64,000 nt of DNA from Bacteroidota bacterium. Its GTDB lineage: Bacteria; Bacteroidota; Bacteroidia; AKYH767-A; OLB10. Positions within the stretch are counted from its first letter, which is position 1; every line of letters starts with the position of its first letter. Below the pieces are notes generated by a model. It did no database searches. It saw only the letters and a list, made by a program, of their open reading frames with translations, and was not told the DNA's origin. Below are positions 9,201 to 17,290 of this stretch, piece after piece. The position numbers and the translations under genes were made by a program. The DNA lies in NCBI GenBank assembly GCA_019136655.1, contig JAGVTU010000017.1, forward strand, positions 274,312-338,311, given 5' to 3'.

Positions 9201-10616
9201 GATGCACCGCTTCCTGTGGTATTCACAACTCAATACAGTGCATGTAACGGCACCTGTACAGGCGAAGCTGTTGCAACCATTGCAGGATTATCAGGATTGT
9301 CATTTAACTGGTCAACAGGCTCAACAAATGCTGGTGTGGATTCATTATGCCCGGGCACATATACGGTAACTGTTACCGATAGCCTGGGATGTGTTTCAAC
9401 AGGATCAACTGACATTGTTGTGCAACCTGTAATCTTAAATTTCACTTCAAGTGCGCCAACCTGTCATGGATTGTGTGATGGCACTGCAAGCATTAACCCG
9501 GTTGGTAATCCGCCATTCCAATGGATGTGGTCAACCGGTGATACCACTTCATTATCCCTTAGTGGCCTTTGTGCCGGTTCTTATTCAGTAAACATCAGCG
9601 ACTCATCAGGATGTACAGGCAGTCATTCATTTGTATTCACTGACCCTGCTCCTATTACTTACGGTACTACTGCAAGTGATGCCACCTGCCCCGGACTTTG
9701 TGACGGACAAGCAACAATTTTTGCAACAGGCAATGGTACGCTCTCTTATCTGTGGAATACCAATCCGGTTCAGACTGACTCGATAGCGACAGGGCTGTGT
9801 TATGGCTTTACATCATACACGATAACAGATAGCAACAACTGTTCTGTTACCGATTCAGTTCTCATTTTTGAACCTTTCCCAATCACAATCGGAAACAATA
9901 TACTTCCTGTATCCTGTACGGGCGACTGTGACGGATTTATACGAGCCATACCTTCAGGAGGAACACCGGCTTATAGCTATCTATGGTCAACAGGAACTAC
10001 TTTTGATACTCTGATTAACCTTTGTGCAGGAACTTATACGGTGACAGTAACTGATGCCAATCAGTGTACATCATCAGCCACCTATATTCTTGGTGACCCC
10101 GATCCTATTGCCATTACGTTTAATGTAACCAATGCCACCTGTGCAAGTTGCAATGACGGTGCTGTTACGGCTACAGCTACCGGAGGAACACCTCCTTATG
10201 ATTATCTGTACACTTCGCTCTCAGTGTTTGATTCAACAGCTACCAACCTTCTTACAGGTTATTATGAACTGTGTGTTCAGGATTTCCACAACTGTATTCA
10301 GTGCGACACTGTGTTTATTGACGTCTCAACAGGCATCAATGTACTTTCTTCTTCAGTAGATGATATCAGAATATATCCCAATCCGCTTACTGATTTTGCT
10401 TACATTAAAATCAGCAGCGACAAATCGCTTACATCCTCTCTGAAATTCTATGATGTGGCAGGTCGCGAAATTGGATTGCCTGTTACTCAGCTTTTAAAAT
10501 CAAACGACCAACAACTTTACCGAATTGACAACCATCATCTGAAACCCGGTTTATATTATGTGAGGGTATTTTCAGATAATGAAATCATTGGTGTAGGTAA
10601 ATTTATCATACAATAA
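6297..10616 (+). CDS. Large secreted SprB-repeat protein with beta-propeller and T9SS sorting domain
   Basis: Predicted surface or secreted protein. It has a signal peptide (about 1-26, ending AADAQ). Residues about 27-365 form a propeller-like domain with a recurring blade phrase (AKWDGSTWTAVG, YAGGNFT). Residues 375-1350 hold 13 tandem SprB-type repeats of about 75 residues, each built as CxGxCxG, P(F/Y)xYxW, LCAGTYxVTVTDSxGC. The last 80 residues (from IYPNPLTDF) are a T9SS type A sorting domain. SprB in Flavobacterium is a gliding adhesin, but that role is only inferred here and no gliding genes are in the window. AAGGAG, a good Shine-Dalgarno match, lies upstream of the ATG. The stop overlaps the murB start by one base. 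Confidence 0.93.
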   Translation: MRLKITFNSLLMATAFMIMSVAADAQFWLPVGSGVNDNVYAFTKDTVNDVLYVGGRFTDAGGNQAYRVAKWDGSTWTAVGDGFDSDVYALYYDHNNNALYAGGNFTFSGINPMNRIAKWDGTAWLSLGSGCNDQVLSLTGDSVGNIYAGGFFTIVNGISAERIAKWNGSTWSALGAGIGSGSNYVESLTFYNGDLIAGGQFSSAGGMSASGIARWDGTAWSNLLGGVTGLSSRVSALKEINGELYCGGTFTQAGSVASNSVAIWNGTSWTAIPGGITGGQAKVKSLGYLFDVLYVGGNFSSAGGTTVSDIAAFDGSTWSDLGGGTNNQVDALMNYKNEMYAGGAFSMAGNNAIPYITRYHTTCLTTSTMSSIPVSCYNQCNGSAIVSASGMSPFTYQWSTTPVQTGDTATGLCAGTYSVIITDNTGCSITDSVTVTQPDSLVITFSTTNPSCEGYCNGTATASNNGQGTVTYTWNTIPVQNTQTATGLCAGTYTVEITDSAGCIAIDSVTIVDPVANVVTITAFAPSCFNGCNGSAVAVSTGASPFTYSWNTIPPQSADSATGLCAGVYTVVVTDSLGCTSTDSVEIVNPAQATLQFTTTAATCFNVCNATATVSSSGVAPFTYSWNTSPVQTGETASSLCAGMYEVTVTDSLGCSVTDSVNVTQPDSLFFTLSSTNLTCHGVCDGSATATVSNAQGAVSYLWNNDSTMTAMMISNLCAGTYTLVATDSMGCMATDSVTLIEPAANVVTLSATNPVCYNSCDGQVVAVSTGASPFTYSWNTIPPQSADTATGLCAGVYTVVVTDSLGCTSTDSIEIVNPAQATLQFSTTAATCFGSCDATATVTSSGQAPFTYSWNTTPVQNTQIASALCAGTYAVTVTDSNQCAVTDTVTIDETPQNLLTFTTVNSRCAVACNGTTTVSSTGTAPFTYLWDNGNTTESIDSLCAGIYLVTVTDNIGCSVTDTATVLDDAPLPVVFTTQYSACNGTCTGEAVATIAGLSGLSFNWSTGSTNAGVDSLCPGTYTVTVTDSLGCVSTGSTDIVVQPVILNFTSSAPTCHGLCDGTASINPVGNPPFQWMWSTGDTTSLSLSGLCAGSYSVNISDSSGCTGSHSFVFTDPAPITYGTTASDATCPGLCDGQATIFATGNGTLSYLWNTNPVQTDSIATGLCYGFTSYTITDSNNCSVTDSVLIFEPFPITIGNNILPVSCTGDCDGFIRAIPSGGTPAYSYLWSTGTTFDTLINLCAGTYTVTVTDANQCTSSATYILGDPDPIAITFNVTNATCASCNDGAVTATATGGTPPYDYLYTSLSVFDSTATNLLTGYYELCVQDFHNCIQCDTVFIDVSTGINVLSSSVDDIRIYPNPLTDFAYIKISSDKSLTSSLKFYDVAGREIGLPVTQLLKSNDQQLYRIDNHHLKPGLYYVRVFSDNEIIGVGKFIIQ
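7419..10328 (+). repeat. 13 tandem SprB-type repeats, with a duplicated three-repeat block
   Basis: Units begin at about 7419, 7647, 7875, 8103, 8331, 8562 and 8790, each about 228 bases, and more diverged units run to about 10328. Units 1-3 (7419-8102) and 4-6 (8103-8789) are related in order: unit 1 resembles 4 (both end VTQPDSL), 2 resembles 5 (both end PxANVVT), and 3 and 6 are nearly identical. Confidence 0.85.
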
Positions 10617-11641
10617 TGCCTCAGTCGCAGAAGAGCAATGTTTCCTTAAAACCATACAATACATTTGGAATTGATGTAAAGACATCGAAGTTTGCAGAAG
10701 CAGACAGCGTTGAATCATTACGCAACATTCTTTTGCAGACAGATATTTCAAAAACACCATTGCTGGTGCTTGGCGGTGGAAGCAACATTCTGCTTATGGC
10801 TGATTTTCCTGGTTTGGTTATTTTAAATCAGATTAAAGGAATTGAAATTGTCAGTGAGAATGACAAAACGATGATTGTAAAAGCAGGTGGAGGCGAACGA
10901 TGGCATCAGTTTGTATTGTGGGCTGTTGAACATAATCTTGGCGGTATTGAGAATCTGTCGTTGATTCCCGGCAGTGTTGGTGCTGCTCCCATTCAGAACA
11001 TTGGAGCCTATGGTGTAGAACTGAAAGACTCTTTTCACAGTCTTGAAGCGTTAAATATCAGCACAGGAGCTTTGCAAACTTTCACAAGGGAGGAATGTAA
11101 ATTCGGTTATCGCAACAGTGTTTTTAAGAATGAACATAAAGGGAAATATATCATCACTTCCGTCATGTTCGAGCTGAAGAAAAATCCTGTTTTCAATACT
11201 TCGTATGGAGCCATTCAGTCTGAACTTCAAAAAAGCGGGATTAAGGAGTTAAGTGTAAAAGCCATCAGCGATGCAGTGATTGCCATTCGCAGAAGTAAAC
11301 TCCCCGACCCTGCTGAAATTGGCAATGCAGGAAGTTTCTTTAAAAATCCTGAAATAGAAAAATCACAGTTTGATGTCATCAAGGAAAAGCATCCCGACAT
11401 TGTGCATTATCCCGGTGCTGACGGAAAAATTAAAGTAGCTGCCGGATGGATGATTGAACAGTGCGGGTGGAAAGGTTTCAGAGATGGTGATGCAGGATGC
11501 CATGCAAAACAGGCATTGGTACTGGTGAATTATGGTAAGGCTTCAGGAGAACAATTGTATAAGCTTGCACTTAAAATCAGGCAGTCGGTGCAGGATAAGT
11601 TCGGAGTAACTATTGAGCCCGAAGTAAACCTGATTGGCTGA
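10616..11641 (+). CDS. murB: UDP-N-acetylenolpyruvoylglucosamine reductase
   Basis: Second step of UDP-MurNAc synthesis for peptidoglycan. It is an NADPH- and FAD-dependent cytosolic enzyme. The FAD motif LGGGSNILL (residues about 45-53), LSLIPGSVGAAPIQNIGAYG, and the active-site serine in GNAGSFFKNP are all present. Length 341 and the insert with YGAIQSEL indicate the longer, E. coli-like (type I) form. Its ATG overlaps the preceding stop by one base (TAATG), which suggests translational coupling to the SprB-repeat gene, an odd partner for murB. Confidence 0.97.
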   Translation: MPQSQKSNVSLKPYNTFGIDVKTSKFAEADSVESLRNILLQTDISKTPLLVLGGGSNILLMADFPGLVILNQIKGIEIVSENDKTMIVKAGGGERWHQFVLWAVEHNLGGIENLSLIPGSVGAAPIQNIGAYGVELKDSFHSLEALNISTGALQTFTREECKFGYRNSVFKNEHKGKYIITSVMFELKKNPVFNTSYGAIQSELQKSGIKELSVKAISDAVIAIRRSKLPDPAEIGNAGSFFKNPEIEKSQFDVIKEKHPDIVHYPGADGKIKVAAGWMIEQCGWKGFRDGDAGCHAKQALVLVNYGKASGEQLYKLALKIRQSVQDKFGVTIEPEVNLIG

Positions 11642-11668
11642 AATTATTTATGAGAGATACCAAGCTTG

Positions 11669-11697
11669 TTTGCCGATAAAAAATAAAAGTATATTTG
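11669..11697 (+). promoter_or_regulatory. Promoter of gcvH and the VanZ-like gene
   Basis: TTTG at 11669-11672, 17 bases, then TATATTTG at 11690-11697. The -7 element is a perfect TAnnTTTG match, 19 bases before the gcvH ATG. Confidence 0.7.
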
Positions 11698-11716
11698 TCC
11701 AATAAAATTTAAACGT

Positions 11717-12097
11717 ATGAATTTTCCTGATAATCTGAAGTACACAAAGGAGCATGAATGGATTCGCGTGGAGGGTGATACCGGTATTGTAGGTGTTACC
11801 GATTTTGCACAGGGCGAATTGGGCGATATCGTATATGTTGACATCAACACTGTTGGTGAATCCGTTGCCAAAGATGCCGTTTATGGAACTGTTGAAGCTG
11901 TGAAAACAGTTTCTGATTTGTTTATGCCTGTAGATGGTGAAGTACTTGAAGTTAACAGTGCGTTGCAAGACAAACCCGATGCAGTAAACACTGACCCTTA
12001 TGGTGAAGGATGGATGGTAAAAATCAAAATCACCAATAAAAGCCAGCTTGATGAATTGATGTCGGCTGATGCATACAAGCAGATGATTGGTGCATAA
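11717..12097 (+). CDS. gcvH: Glycine cleavage system H protein
   Basis: Lipoyl-carrying shuttle protein of the glycine cleavage complex. The lipoylation lysine is K63 in ETVKTVSD-like context (seen as [12 protein letters not shown]). [20 protein letters not shown] and GDIVYVDI are family hallmarks. Length 126 is typical. The gene stands apart from gcvT and gcvP, neither of which is in the window. A VanZ-like gene follows 5 bases later. glyA, functionally linked through glycine and C1 metabolism, lies at 55001 in the same window. Confidence 0.97.
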   Translation: MNFPDNLKYTKEHEWIRVEGDTGIVGVTDFAQGELGDIVYVDINTVGESVAKDAVYGTVEAVKTVSDLFMPVDGEVLEVNSALQDKPDAVNTDPYGEGWMVKIKITNKSQLDELMSADAYKQMIGA

Positions 12098-12102
12098 GCA
12101 TC

Positions 12103-12510
12103 ATGTCGCGTGCATGGACCCGTTCCCTGATTTGGGCATTATTCATTTTTATTTTGTGTGCCATCCCGGGCAAGAGTCTTCCTCATTACACCTGGGCTGA
12201 TTTGTTATCGGTAGATAAGCTGATTCATTTTAGTTTATTTTTTATTCTGGCAATTCTCATCAAGCGCGCCTGGGCATTGTCTGTCACTAAACCAACTATT
12301 GCCTTGCAGAATTTTATTGTTATTGCAGGAGGAATAACTTATGGCGGATTGCTTGAACTGATGCAAAATTATTGCTACACCGACCGCAGTGGCAGCTGGT
12401 TCGATTTTCTTGCCAACTCTATTGGAGCAATGGCAGGAGCATTACTTTTTCTGAAACTGTTTTCTGCTGATGGAAAATGGTTGTCGTTTAAACGGACAAA
12501 AAAATCCTGA
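12103..12510 (+). CDS. VanZ-like small membrane protein
   Basis: A 135-residue integral membrane protein with about four hydrophobic segments (near residues 8-25, 40-55, 68-85 and 105-120). The conserved VanZ pattern is visible: DKLIHFSLFFILA, GGITYGGLLELMQ and DRSGSWFDFLANSIGA. VanZ homologues are linked to teicoplanin resistance in Gram-positives, but the function in Bacteroidota is unknown. It follows gcvH by 5 bases and shares its transcript. Confidence 0.85.
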   Translation: MSRAWTRSLIWALFIFILCAIPGKSLPHYTWADLLSVDKLIHFSLFFILAILIKRAWALSVTKPTIALQNFIVIAGGITYGGLLELMQNYCYTDRSGSWFDFLANSIGAMAGALLFLKLFSADGKWLSFKRTKKS

Positions 12511-12573
12511 CTAAAAAAAATCTGATTACTCAGTCAGAGCGAAAATCTGTAAATCAATATAAACTGAGTGAAT

Positions 12574-13482
12574 TTACCTTTTCTCAATCACTGCATGAAT
12601 TTCACTCACCACAAGGTCATCCACAGAGGTAATTTTATTTTTGAAACAAAGTGGATGTTGAATAATCAGGTCGGCAAAATGTGGCAATCTGAATTCTTCA
12701 TAAGAATGAACCACTGTTTTGTCACTGAATTGTTTCTTAAATAATTCTCTGAACTGCTTGATGTGCCAGCGGTTGAGCGTATCATCAATGACCAGTTTCT
12801 CTGCGCTGTTTTCAGCAATCCATTTATTGAGAAACATTTTGTCGAACAAAAACTGGCAGTATGGAACGCCTATGATGTTGTAGGCATGTGCACCAAATGG
12901 CGAATGATACAACGGAGCAAAACGAACAGACATCAGTCCGCCCTTGCGCAATACTCGCAGCGACTCCTGAAAAACTTTATCCGGTGACGGAAAATGCTCG
13001 TAGCAGTTATATGAAAATACAAAGTCGAAAGATTCATCTTCGAAAGTCAGGTTGGCAGCATCCATTTTCAGTAGTGCCACACCAGCTGCTTTGGCACGGG
13101 GGTCAAAATCATCTTCTCTGTATTCAATAGCCGTAGCTTTAAATCCATTTTGTTGCAGAGCTGCACATACCATCCCCTCTCCCGAACCTAACTCAAGTAC
13201 ATCACTGAATCCGTTTTTGCCATAACGGTTCATCACTTCCATCATTTCATTGGCGCGCTCATCTCCTCTATTCTTTACACTGTCATTATCATAACTCATG
13301 CGTTCACCCACCGGGTAGGCTGCCATCAGGGTTTCGAAAGTTTTTTCATCCAAAACCTCAGACACTCCCTTGACCTGAGACAACACACGTGCTGCCTTAA
13401 AAAATTTCTGTTCGTGATACAAAGCCGACACTTTTTGCCGTGCTGTAGATGGCAAAAGTTTTCTGGCTAAATCTTTTATCAT
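12574..13482 (-). CDS. Class I SAM-dependent methyltransferase (type 11)
   Basis: The protein has 302 residues. The SAM-binding motif VLELGSGEGMV lies at about 113-123, with the acidic motif II in TAIEYREDDF and motif IV in FDFVFSYNCYEHFPSPDK. The C-terminal third (after RFAPLYHSPFGAHAY) resembles methyltransferases found in polysaccharide or natural-product loci. The substrate is unknown. It is transcribed alone and leftward, convergent with gcvH-vanZ. It lies next to the aryl-polyene operon, but its opposite direction and separate promoter make membership uncertain. Confidence 0.8.
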   Translation of the reverse strand: MIKDLARKLLPSTARQKVSALYHEQKFFKAARVLSQVKGVSEVLDEKTFETLMAAYPVGERMSYDNDSVKNRGDERANEMMEVMNRYGKNGFSDVLELGSGEGMVCAALQQNGFKATAIEYREDDFDPRAKAAGVALLKMDAANLTFEDESFDFVFSYNCYEHFPSPDKVFQESLRVLRKGGLMSVRFAPLYHSPFGAHAYNIIGVPYCQFLFDKMFLNKWIAENSAEKLVIDDTLNRWHIKQFRELFKKQFSDKTVVHSYEEFRLPHFADLIIQHPLCFKNKITSVDDLVVSEIHAVIEKR

Positions 13483-13504
13483 AACCTGTTTGAAAAATGC
13501 AGGC

Positions 13505-13512
13505 CAAATTTA
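13505..13512 (-). promoter_or_regulatory. -7 element for the type 11 methyltransferase
   Basis: CAAATTTA on the plus strand reads TAAATTTG on the minus strand, a perfect TAnnTTTG, 22 bases before the start codon. No good -33 box was seen at the expected distance. Confidence 0.45.
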
Positions 13513-13594
13513 ACTGATGAAATAAATAAATGTTGCCTTGTTAATAACTATTCAAATATGATTCGAACAACCGTTGTCAGCAAGACGTAAAATA

Positions 13595-13624
13595 TTGACT
13601 TTTGCTAAGTAAGATTTATATTTG
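13595..13624 (+). promoter_or_regulatory. Promoter of the aryl-polyene/flexirubin-like operon
   Basis: TTG at 13595-13597, 19 bases, then TATATTTG at 13617-13624. The first ACP gene starts 26 bases later. No other strong promoter is obvious before 22578, where genes abut or overlap. Confidence 0.65.
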
Positions 13625-13650
13625 CAACTGTAAAACCCCATTATCATAGA

Positions 13651-13902
13651 ATGAATAGAGAAGAAATAATTGCTATTACCAAGCGCTTTTTATCTGAAGA
13701 ATTTGAAGTTGAGCAAGATAGCATTGAAGACAATAAAATACTGAAGGACACGCTCGAGTTGGATAGCCTTGACTATGTGGATTTGGTAGTAGTGATTGAG
13801 GAAAACTTTGGTTTTAAAACCACTGCCGAGGATTTTAAGACCATCTCCACTTTTGAAGACTTTTACAATTTTGTAGAGCGCAAACTCGGTGCTATGGCCT
13901 GA
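13651..13902 (+). CDS. Acyl carrier protein (aryl-polyene operon, first copy)
   Basis: The protein has 83 residues and an ACP fold. Serine 39 in LELDSLDYVDL is the 4'-phosphopantetheine attachment site. It probably carries the growing chain or the starter of the aryl-polyene/flexirubin-type product, judged from its position at the head of an operon of ketosynthases and hot-dog enzymes. It is distinct from housekeeping AcpP, which normally sits beside fabF. The next gene begins 5 bases downstream. Confidence 0.92.
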   Translation: MNREEIIAITKRFLSEEFEVEQDSIEDNKILKDTLELDSLDYVDLVVVIEENFGFKTTAEDFKTISTFEDFYNFVERKLGAMA

Positions 13903-13907
13903 TACCA

Positions 13908-14777
13908 ATGAGCCGGTGGGATGGCCGCAGTAAAGGGACGGCAACAGGTTACAGAATTTTTATTTATCTCATTGATAAGTTCGGAGTAAAAGCCGCTTAT
14001 CGCCTGCTGTGGTTTGTTTCGTATTATTACTTTTTGTTTGCCGGAAATCCTAAAAAAAATATCATCCGATTTTATACCGAAGCTTTGGGCATGACTCCGG
14101 CTGAAGCAAAAAAACTTTGCAGAAAAAATTTTTATTATCTGGGCCAGACGCTGATTGACAGGAATGCTTTTTTATTAGGTAAAACTGAAAAATTTACCCA
14201 CCATTTTGAAAACGAAGAATATCTTGTTGAACTGCAGCAGCAACATCATGGAGGAATTCTAATTAGTGCACATATCGGCAACTGGGAAACAGCTGGAAAT
14301 TTGCTTCATAAGCGTATATCCAAAAAAATTAATGTGCTGATGCTGGAAGCTGAAGAAGAAAAAATAAAAAAAGTGCTTGACGAAACTACCGGTGGTGCGC
14401 GCTTTAACATCATTGCTATAAAAAATGATTTGTCGCATATTGTCAAAATAAACAATGCCTTGGAAGCAAATGAGCTTATAGCTATGCATGCCGACCGTTA
14501 CACAGATGGTGTAAAAACTATTTCTCTCGATTTTTTCGGGAAAAAAGCACAGTTTCCTCTGGGGCCTTTTCTTATTGCATCAAAGTTTAAAGCTCCTGTT
14601 ACCTTTGTTTTCGCTCTCAAAGACGGTGATTTTCACTATGAACTGAGTGCCACCAAACCTTTGACAGGCAAACACAGTGCGGAGGAAATTGCACGACTCT
14701 ATGTTGACGAACTTGAAAAAAAAGTGAAAAAATATCCCGGACAGTGGTTTAATTATTACGATTTTTACAACGTATGA
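13908..14777 (+). CDS. LpxL/HtrB-like lysophospholipid acyltransferase
   Basis: The protein has 289 residues and belongs to the lipid A biosynthesis acyltransferase superfamily. The catalytic HxxxxE-type motif is H122 to E127 in SAHIGNWETAG. The second block is seen in HADRYTDG and FGKKAQFPLGPFLIA. In aryl-polyene and flexirubin clusters, an enzyme of this kind is thought to transfer the polyene chain to a lipid-like acceptor at the inner membrane. That role is inferred from context. The gene end overlaps the next start by 4 bases. Confidence 0.9.
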   Translation: MSRWDGRSKGTATGYRIFIYLIDKFGVKAAYRLLWFVSYYYFLFAGNPKKNIIRFYTEALGMTPAEAKKLCRKNFYYLGQTLIDRNAFLLGKTEKFTHHFENEEYLVELQQQHHGGILISAHIGNWETAGNLLHKRISKKINVLMLEAEEEKIKKVLDETTGGARFNIIAIKNDLSHIVKINNALEANELIAMHADRYTDGVKTISLDFFGKKAQFPLGPFLIASKFKAPVTFVFALKDGDFHYELSATKPLTGKHSAEEIARLYVDELEKKVKKYPGQWFNYYDFYNV

Positions 14778-15190
14778 TTTTAGAGCGAAATGAAATTGAG
14801 AAAGTGATACCGCAGCGTGCCCCTTTTGTGATGATTGACACTTTGAAAGAAGCTGATGAAACAGGTTTCCGGAGTGAGTTTACTGCAAGAGCTGATAATA
14901 TTTTTATGAAAGACAACAGACTTACCGAGCCTGCTTTGATAGAAAATATTGCTCAGACATGTGCTGCAGGTTTTGGATTTTTAGGAAGTCAGACCGAAGG
15001 GCAACCACGCATTGGATACATTGGTGCCATATCCCGCCTTACGGTGCACAACCTTCCTGCACTGGGAAGTACCATAACCACACACGTAACAGTGTTGCAT
15101 CAGATGGGCTCCATTTTTCTGGTGAAAGGAGAAAACGAGAGTGAAGGGAAAAAACTTATAAGTTGTGAAATGAAAATAGCACTTGCATGA
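14774..15190 (+). CDS. Hot-dog-fold 3-hydroxyacyl-ACP dehydratase-like protein (ApeP-like)
   Basis: The protein has 138 residues. The N-terminal IPQRAPFVMIDTL segment and the central-helix motif EPALIENIAQTCAAG place it with ApeP/FabZ-related hot-dog proteins. The Glu in LIENIAQT is conserved. The usual His in the IPHR position is Gln here. It probably dehydrates beta-hydroxyacyl-ACP intermediates, perhaps with the second dehydratase at 21065. It overlaps both neighbours by 4 bases (ATGA type). Confidence 0.85.
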   Translation: MILERNEIEKVIPQRAPFVMIDTLKEADETGFRSEFTARADNIFMKDNRLTEPALIENIAQTCAAGFGFLGSQTEGQPRIGYIGAISRLTVHNLPALGSTITTHVTVLHQMGSIFLVKGENESEGKKLISCEMKIALA

Positions 15191-15615
15191 AACATTTTTA
15201 CCAGGCAGAGATACCAATAAAAATTCGCTTCAGCGATACAGATGCTATGGGAGTGGTGTGGCATGGCAATTACCTCCGTTTTTTTGAAGATGCGCGCGAG
15301 GCTTTTGGAATAAAATACGGACTCACCTACCTTGATGTTTACAAGCGTGGTTTTTTTACTCCTATTGTAAAATCATCAGTAGAGCATAAAGCGCCTATCA
15401 ACTATGGCGAAGAAGTTACTGCTATTGCCAAGTTTCATCCTACACCATCGGCCAAAATACTTTTTGATTTTGAAATACTGAATAAAACTACCGGCAAACT
15501 CAGCGCCACCGGACATACCACACAGGTGTTTTTAGGAGTGGAATCGAGAGAAATGGAACTGATTAAACCTTCCTTCTATGTTGAATGGGAGAAAAAACTG
15601 GGAATAAAAATCTGA
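15187..15615 (+). CDS. 4-hydroxybenzoyl-CoA thioesterase-type hot-dog thioesterase
   Basis: The protein has 142 residues. The motif FSDTDAMGVVWHGNYLRFFEDARE holds the catalytic Asp of the 4HBT/YbgC family. It probably releases or edits acyl-ACP or acyl-CoA in the aryl-polyene pathway. It overlaps the dehydratase by 4 bases, and the next ketosynthase starts 3 bases after its stop. Confidence 0.9.
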   Translation: MKHFYQAEIPIKIRFSDTDAMGVVWHGNYLRFFEDAREAFGIKYGLTYLDVYKRGFFTPIVKSSVEHKAPINYGEEVTAIAKFHPTPSAKILFDFEILNKTTGKLSATGHTTQVFLGVESREMELIKPSFYVEWEKKLGIKI

Positions 15616-15618
15616 GTT

Positions 15619-16698
15619 GTGAAAGTTTATTTGGGAGCCGAATCCATTATCAGTCCGTCAGGAAATGCTGAAGAGTGCTTTGAGAAAATTGAAGAAGGCA
15701 TTGCAGGCATAAAAAATTATTGTGACAGAGGTTTTAATAAAGAGAGTTTTTATTTATCGGCTTTTGAACATCGCAATTTTTCATTCGAACAGTTGTTGAA
15801 GGATGCAATTCTTCAGTCACTAAAAAGTTTTGATGAGAAATTAATTACTTCCGACAAAACACTTCTCATCATCAGCTCTACCAAAGGTGATTTAAGCAAA
15901 GGCTATGCTCAGGCACTCACAGCACCGGCATCAGCCATACAAAAAGATTTACGGCTGAAACATTTTCCTCTGATAATTTCAAATGCCTGCGCTTCGGGTG
16001 TGATGGCGATAAATTTAGCAGCTCATCTGCTTCAGACAAAAAAGTTTGAACATATTATTGTTGCCGGTATAGATTTAATTTCTGATTTCATTCTTTATGG
16101 TTTTCAGTCGCTGTATGCATTAAGCAATGAAGCAAGCAAGCCATTTGACAAAGAACGAAAAGGAATAAATCTTGGCGAAGGTGCAGCTGCCGTTGTGGTA
16201 AGCACACAACCGTCTGCATTTAAGAGCGAATGTTATCGTTGGCTTGGAGGCTGCACTGCAGGCGATGCCAACCATATTTCAGGACCTTCACGAACCGGTG
16301 AAGGATTATACCGAAGTGTCTTAGCCACATTAAAAGCTTCAGGCTTGACAACAGGTGATATTGACTTTATTTCTGCTCATGGCACTGCCACTTTGTTCAA
16401 TGACGAAATGGAAGCAATAGCCATGAACCGGCTAAGTATGCAACACATTCCGCTGAACAGTTTTAAAGGATTTTTTGGTCACACACTGGGTGCTGCCGGA
16501 ATTATTGAAACAGCCATGTGCATTCAGTCAATGAGAAAAAATGTGCTTCTCAAAAGTGTTGGATATGATGAATGTGGTACCTCTGTGCCGCTGCATATCA
16601 TTGAAGAAAGTAAACCTTGCAACATCAATACGGTTTTAAAAACTGCATCCGGTTTCGGAGGATGCAATGCTTCGTTAATCATTCAAAAAAACAGCTGA
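15619..16698 (+). CDS. Beta-ketoacyl-ACP synthase (aryl-polyene operon)
   Basis: The protein has 359 residues with a thiolase/KAS fold. The catalytic triad is intact: C124 in SNACASG, H254 in SAHGTATLFND and H288 in GFFGHTLGAAG. It condenses malonyl-ACP with an acyl chain. It is somewhat shorter than FabF (about 410 residues). It begins with GTG at 15619, and no ATG fits the conserved N-terminus (MKVYLGAESIISPSG). The next gene starts 2 bases after its stop. Confidence 0.92.
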   Translation: MKVYLGAESIISPSGNAEECFEKIEEGIAGIKNYCDRGFNKESFYLSAFEHRNFSFEQLLKDAILQSLKSFDEKLITSDKTLLIISSTKGDLSKGYAQALTAPASAIQKDLRLKHFPLIISNACASGVMAINLAAHLLQTKKFEHIIVAGIDLISDFILYGFQSLYALSNEASKPFDKERKGINLGEGAAAVVVSTQPSAFKSECYRWLGGCTAGDANHISGPSRTGEGLYRSVLATLKASGLTTGDIDFISAHGTATLFNDEMEAIAMNRLSMQHIPLNSFKGFFGHTLGAAGIIETAMCIQSMRKNVLLKSVGYDECGTSVPLHIIEESKPCNINTVLKTASGFGGCNASLIIQKNS

Positions 16699-16700
16699 AG

Positions 16701-17288
16701 ATGACTACATGGTGCCGCTGGAAAGGGGATAAAGTTTTATTAAATGGCGAACTGTTTTTTCAGTGCGACAAAAACAATTCGGAAGATATGGCATTGCAAC
16801 TCTACCGTTTTCTGAAAATTGATTATCCAAAATTTCACAAAATGGATTCACTGAGTAAAACAGGCTTTCTGTTGACTGAAATTATTAAAACCATAGAAGA
16901 TACAGGTCGTTTTGCTGATGATGAAATTGCAATGGTATTTGCCAATAATCACTCATGCAGTGAGACAGATATAAAATTTGAACATTCCTATCTGGAAGAT
17001 AAAACTCCGTCACCTGCACTTTTTGTTTATACGCTACCCAATATTGTAACAGGAGAAATATCCATACGCAACAAATGGTATGGCGAATCGGCAGTTTACA
17101 TACTTCCTGCATTTGATGCCGGTTTTTTTGAAGATCAGAAATCATTATTACAGCCACATACCAGAGCATTGGTGGCAGGATGGCTGCAACTCATCCCTGA
17201 AACCGATGCATTTATTTACTTTGCAGAAAAAACTGCTGGAGAGCCGTTCAGCACAGAAAAAATATTACAAGCATATCATTCATTATAA
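16701..17288 (+). CDS. Short ketosynthase-like protein without catalytic residues
   Basis: The protein has 195 residues. It resembles the N-terminal half of a ketosynthase (FHKMDSLSKTGFLLTEIIK, DDEIAMVFANNHSCSETD, SPALFVYTLPNIVTGEIS). It ends before the region that would carry the two catalytic histidines, and no nucleophile cysteine in an ACSS-like context is seen. Proteins of this kind occur in flexirubin-type clusters and are annotated only as 3-oxoacyl-ACP synthase-like. A structural or partner role is possible. The ATG at 16701 is chosen over an upstream in-frame ATG because that would overlap the preceding gene by about 80 bases. Confidence 0.75.
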   Translation: MTTWCRWKGDKVLLNGELFFQCDKNNSEDMALQLYRFLKIDYPKFHKMDSLSKTGFLLTEIIKTIEDTGRFADDEIAMVFANNHSCSETDIKFEHSYLEDKTPSPALFVYTLPNIVTGEISIRNKWYGESAVYILPAFDAGFFEDQKSLLQPHTRALVAGWLQLIPETDAFIYFAEKTAGEPFSTEKILQAYHSL

Positions 17289-17290
17289 AG

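Noticed and set aside
7419..10328. CRISPR-like array
   Set aside because: Repeats are about 228 bases, in frame and coding for SprB-type domains, with no short direct repeats and unique spacers.
12574..13482. Membership of the methyltransferase in the aryl-polyene operon
   Set aside because: It is transcribed in the opposite direction from its own promoter. Proximity alone is not enough, so it is listed as a separate gene.
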